Source of the DNA: Algoriella xinjiangensis
GTDB lineage: Bacteria > Bacteroidota > Bacteroidia > Flavobacteriales > Weeksellaceae
NCBI RefSeq assembly: GCF_900115015.1
Contig: NZ_FOUZ01000008.1
Location: 124,001 to 188,000, forward strand
Direction of reading: 5' to 3'
Length of the DNA: 64,000 nucleotides
The notes beneath the pieces were generated by a model. The model searched no databases and had not been told where the DNA came from. It worked only from the letters and a program-made list of their open reading frames with translations. The position numbers were made by a program, and so were the translations under genes. Of the stretch, positions 62,909 to 64,000 are shown piece after piece. Every line of letters begins with the position of its first letter. Within the stretch, counting starts at the first letter, position 1.

Positions 62909-63289
62909 AATGATGAATTATGAATTATGAATTTAGTTTTTGTTTACTTGTTATGATGATACTTTTTAGAATTTTTAACACCTCGCTACAATCAGTATAT
63001 AATTTAGAAAATATTTCTTTTTCAATATAATTACTTCTAAATAATAATTCTAACCAATATAGTGTTTCATCACATTCTTTTTGAGCAATTGATAATTTAT
63101 GAATAAAATCCTTTGCGCTTTCTGCATTCTGAGATTCTCTAACTAAAGCACCAACAGCTGTACCACTTCTTAAAACTTGTTTACTCAAAACAAATTCACT
63201 TTTACTTTGTAAATCTTTTGATAACTGAATGATGTTTAATGCTAAATCAAAAGATTTTTCTTTCAAGATATTCGCCATAATTCATCATT
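62909..63289. repeat. 381-bp unit bounded by 13-bp inverted repeats around the four-helix-bundle gene
   Basis: AATGATGAATTAT (62909-62921) and ATAATTCATCATT (63277-63289) are perfect inverted repeats that bracket one small gene. On the inner side of the left arm the motif GAATTAT is repeated again. The arms are AT-rich, so chance is not excluded, but 13 of 13 matching bases placed exactly at the gene's borders is notable. Confidence 0.5.
62925..63278 (-). CDS. Four-helix-bundle protein (S23/IVS-encoded family)
   Basis: The 117-residue all-helical protein has the family signatures FDLALNIIQLSKDL, QVLRSGTAVGALVRESQNAES, FIHKLSIAQKECDETLYWLELL and SEVLKILKSIIITSKQK. These proteins form pentamers and are often found in intervening sequences of 23S rRNA genes and as stray cassettes. 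Here the gene lies between purM and purF, its start codon falls inside the right inverted repeat, and similar repeats bound it on both sides. Confidence 0.87.
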   Translation of the reverse strand: MANILKEKSFDLALNIIQLSKDLQSKSEFVLSKQVLRSGTAVGALVRESQNAESAKDFIHKLSIAQKECDETLYWLELLFRSNYIEKEIFSKLYTDCSEVLKILKSIIITSKQKLNS

Positions 63290-63309
63290 CATAATTAATA
63301 ATTTTTTAA

Positions 63310-64000
63310 TTAATCTATATGTAAACTATTCACCTCTTTAGATTCTTTGTTTGAGTAATTTACAGGATATTTTTCTGTAAAACAACCAAAACAATGTTGT
63401 TTACTTCCTAATAAATCAATTAAATTATCCACTGTTAAGAAATCTAGAGAATCTACATTTAAATATTCTTCAACTTCTTTTATGGTCTTGTTTCCCGAAA
63501 TTAAATCTGATTTTGATGGCATATCAATTCCCAAATAACAAGGCGCAATAATTGGTGGTGAAGCGGAACGGAAATGAATTTCTTTTGCTCCGGCTTCTTT
63601 TAATATCTTAATTAATAATTTTGATGTTGTTCCACGTACAATAGAATCGTCCAAAACAACCAAACGTTTTCCTTTGATTTTATTTTTGATTGGATTCAAT
63701 TTCAAGTTCACAACACGTTCGCGCATTTCTTGTGACGGAACGATAAATGAACGTGACATATAACGGTTTTTAATCAAAATTGGTTCGTAAGGAATTCCTG
63801 ATGCTTCTGAATAACCAATTGCAGATGGAATTCCAGAATCTGGAACACCAATTACTAAATCGGCATCTACAGGAGATTGTTCATACAATTTACGTCCAGA
63901 TTCTACACGTAAATCATAAATTTCATTTCCTTCGATATTCGAGTCAGGACGAGCAAAATAAATATACTCAAAAGCACAAATATTTTTTTGTTTTGGTTGA
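63310..64000 (-). CDS. purF: Amidophosphoribosyltransferase, C-terminal part (cut by window edge)
   Basis: The frame is open from the stop at 63310 to base 64000. The visible 229 residues include an edge segment reading ICAFEYIYFARPDSNIEG, then VIGVPDSGIPSAIGYSEASG, the PRPP-binding loop RLVVLDDSIVRGTTSKLLI, and GIDMPSKSDLISGNKT before the end. This is the phosphoribosyltransferase half of PurF, which makes phosphoribosylamine from PRPP and glutamine. The N-terminal glutaminase half is outside the window. An internal ATG at 63888 is not the start, because coding sequence continues upstream of it. Confidence 0.94.
   Translation of the reverse strand, partial: QPKQKNICAFEYIYFARPDSNIEGNEIYDLRVESGRKLYEQSPVDADLVIGVPDSGIPSAIGYSEASGIPYEPILIKNRYMSRSFIVPSQEMRERVVNLKLNPIKNKIKGKRLVVLDDSIVRGTTSKLLIKILKEAGAKEIHFRSASPPIIAPCYLGIDMPSKSDLISGNKTIKEVEEYLNVDSLDFLTVDNLIDLLGSKQHCFGCFTEKYPVNYSNKESKEVNSLHID

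Noticed and set aside
1-64000. tRNA, rRNA or transposase genes anywhere in the window.
   Set aside because: No cloverleaf-like sequence, rRNA segment or DDE/tyrosine recombinase motif was seen by eye. A dedicated search could still find a missed tRNA.

Overview
The window is a low-GC chromosomal segment of a member of the phylum Bacteroidota, most likely class Flavobacteriia and perhaps the Weeksellaceae (an Empedobacter- or Chryseobacterium-like organism; the genus is a guess). The support is a flexirubin-type pigment cluster with a tyrosine ammonia-lyase, bacillithiol synthase BshA, the rlmD-DUF6452-DUF6048 gene group, TPR-lipoprotein histidine kinases, and promoters of the Bacteroidota type TTG-N19-TAnnTTTG, the clearest of which precedes rplS.

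Layout. 1-12.6 kb: an aryl-polyene/dialkylresorcinol (flexirubin) locus. One long minus-strand operon runs from tyrosine ammonia-lyase through FabG-, FabF- and ACP-like genes, an acyltransferase, the DarA/DarB pair and two hot-dog dehydratases to a BtrH-like protein and an ABC exporter. A divergent halogenase-type flavoprotein and a cupin-like protein follow on the plus strand. darA carries an in-frame amber codon. 12.7-17.3 kb: rplS, three tandem PPK2 polyphosphate kinases and a small copper-handling cluster (Cys-rich protein, YHS lipoprotein, SCO). 17.3-21.1 kb: a two-component pair, a tiny secreted-peptide gene, a structured intergenic region with phased repeats and a palindrome, and a frameshifted membrane protein. 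21.2-29.9 kb: an assimilatory sulfate reduction and siroheme operon (cysD, cysN, cobA, cysJ, cysI, a DUF2490 protein and a precorrin-2 dehydrogenase/TSUP transporter fusion), preceded by what looks like a leader-peptide attenuator.

30.0-40.4 kb is the most unusual part. It is a tightly packed eight-gene operon encoding, in order of transcription, a vWA-like lipoprotein, a small polytopic membrane protein, a tubulin/FtsZ-fold GTPase, a 1129-residue actin/Hsp70-fold ATPase resembling SrfB, a membrane-anchored coiled-coil protein, a MotA/ExbB/ZorA-like stator protein with a long coiled-coil tail, a MotB/OmpA-like partner and a lipoprotein staphylococcal-type nuclease. It looks like an ion-driven, cytoskeleton-coupled envelope machine with a nuclease output. 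It is formally similar to Zorya anti-phage systems but lacks ZorC and ZorD. Its promoter region shares an exact 16-bp palindrome with the promoter of the frameshifted gene at 20.3 kb.

40.5-64 kb is mostly housekeeping: rlmD, two conserved envelope proteins, lon (with a sigma54-like upstream site), a frameshifted SUKH protein, bshA, a NagZ/beta-lactamase fusion split by a homopolymer shift, a TerC protein, a cytochrome c, rlmF, cbpM/cbpA, an ADP-ribosylglycohydrolase, two small genes, and a purine cluster (purD, purH, purN, a PIF1-like helicase, purM, a small four-helix-bundle gene flanked by inverted repeats, and purF, which is cut by the window edge). No tRNA, rRNA, CRISPR array or complete insertion sequence was recognised.
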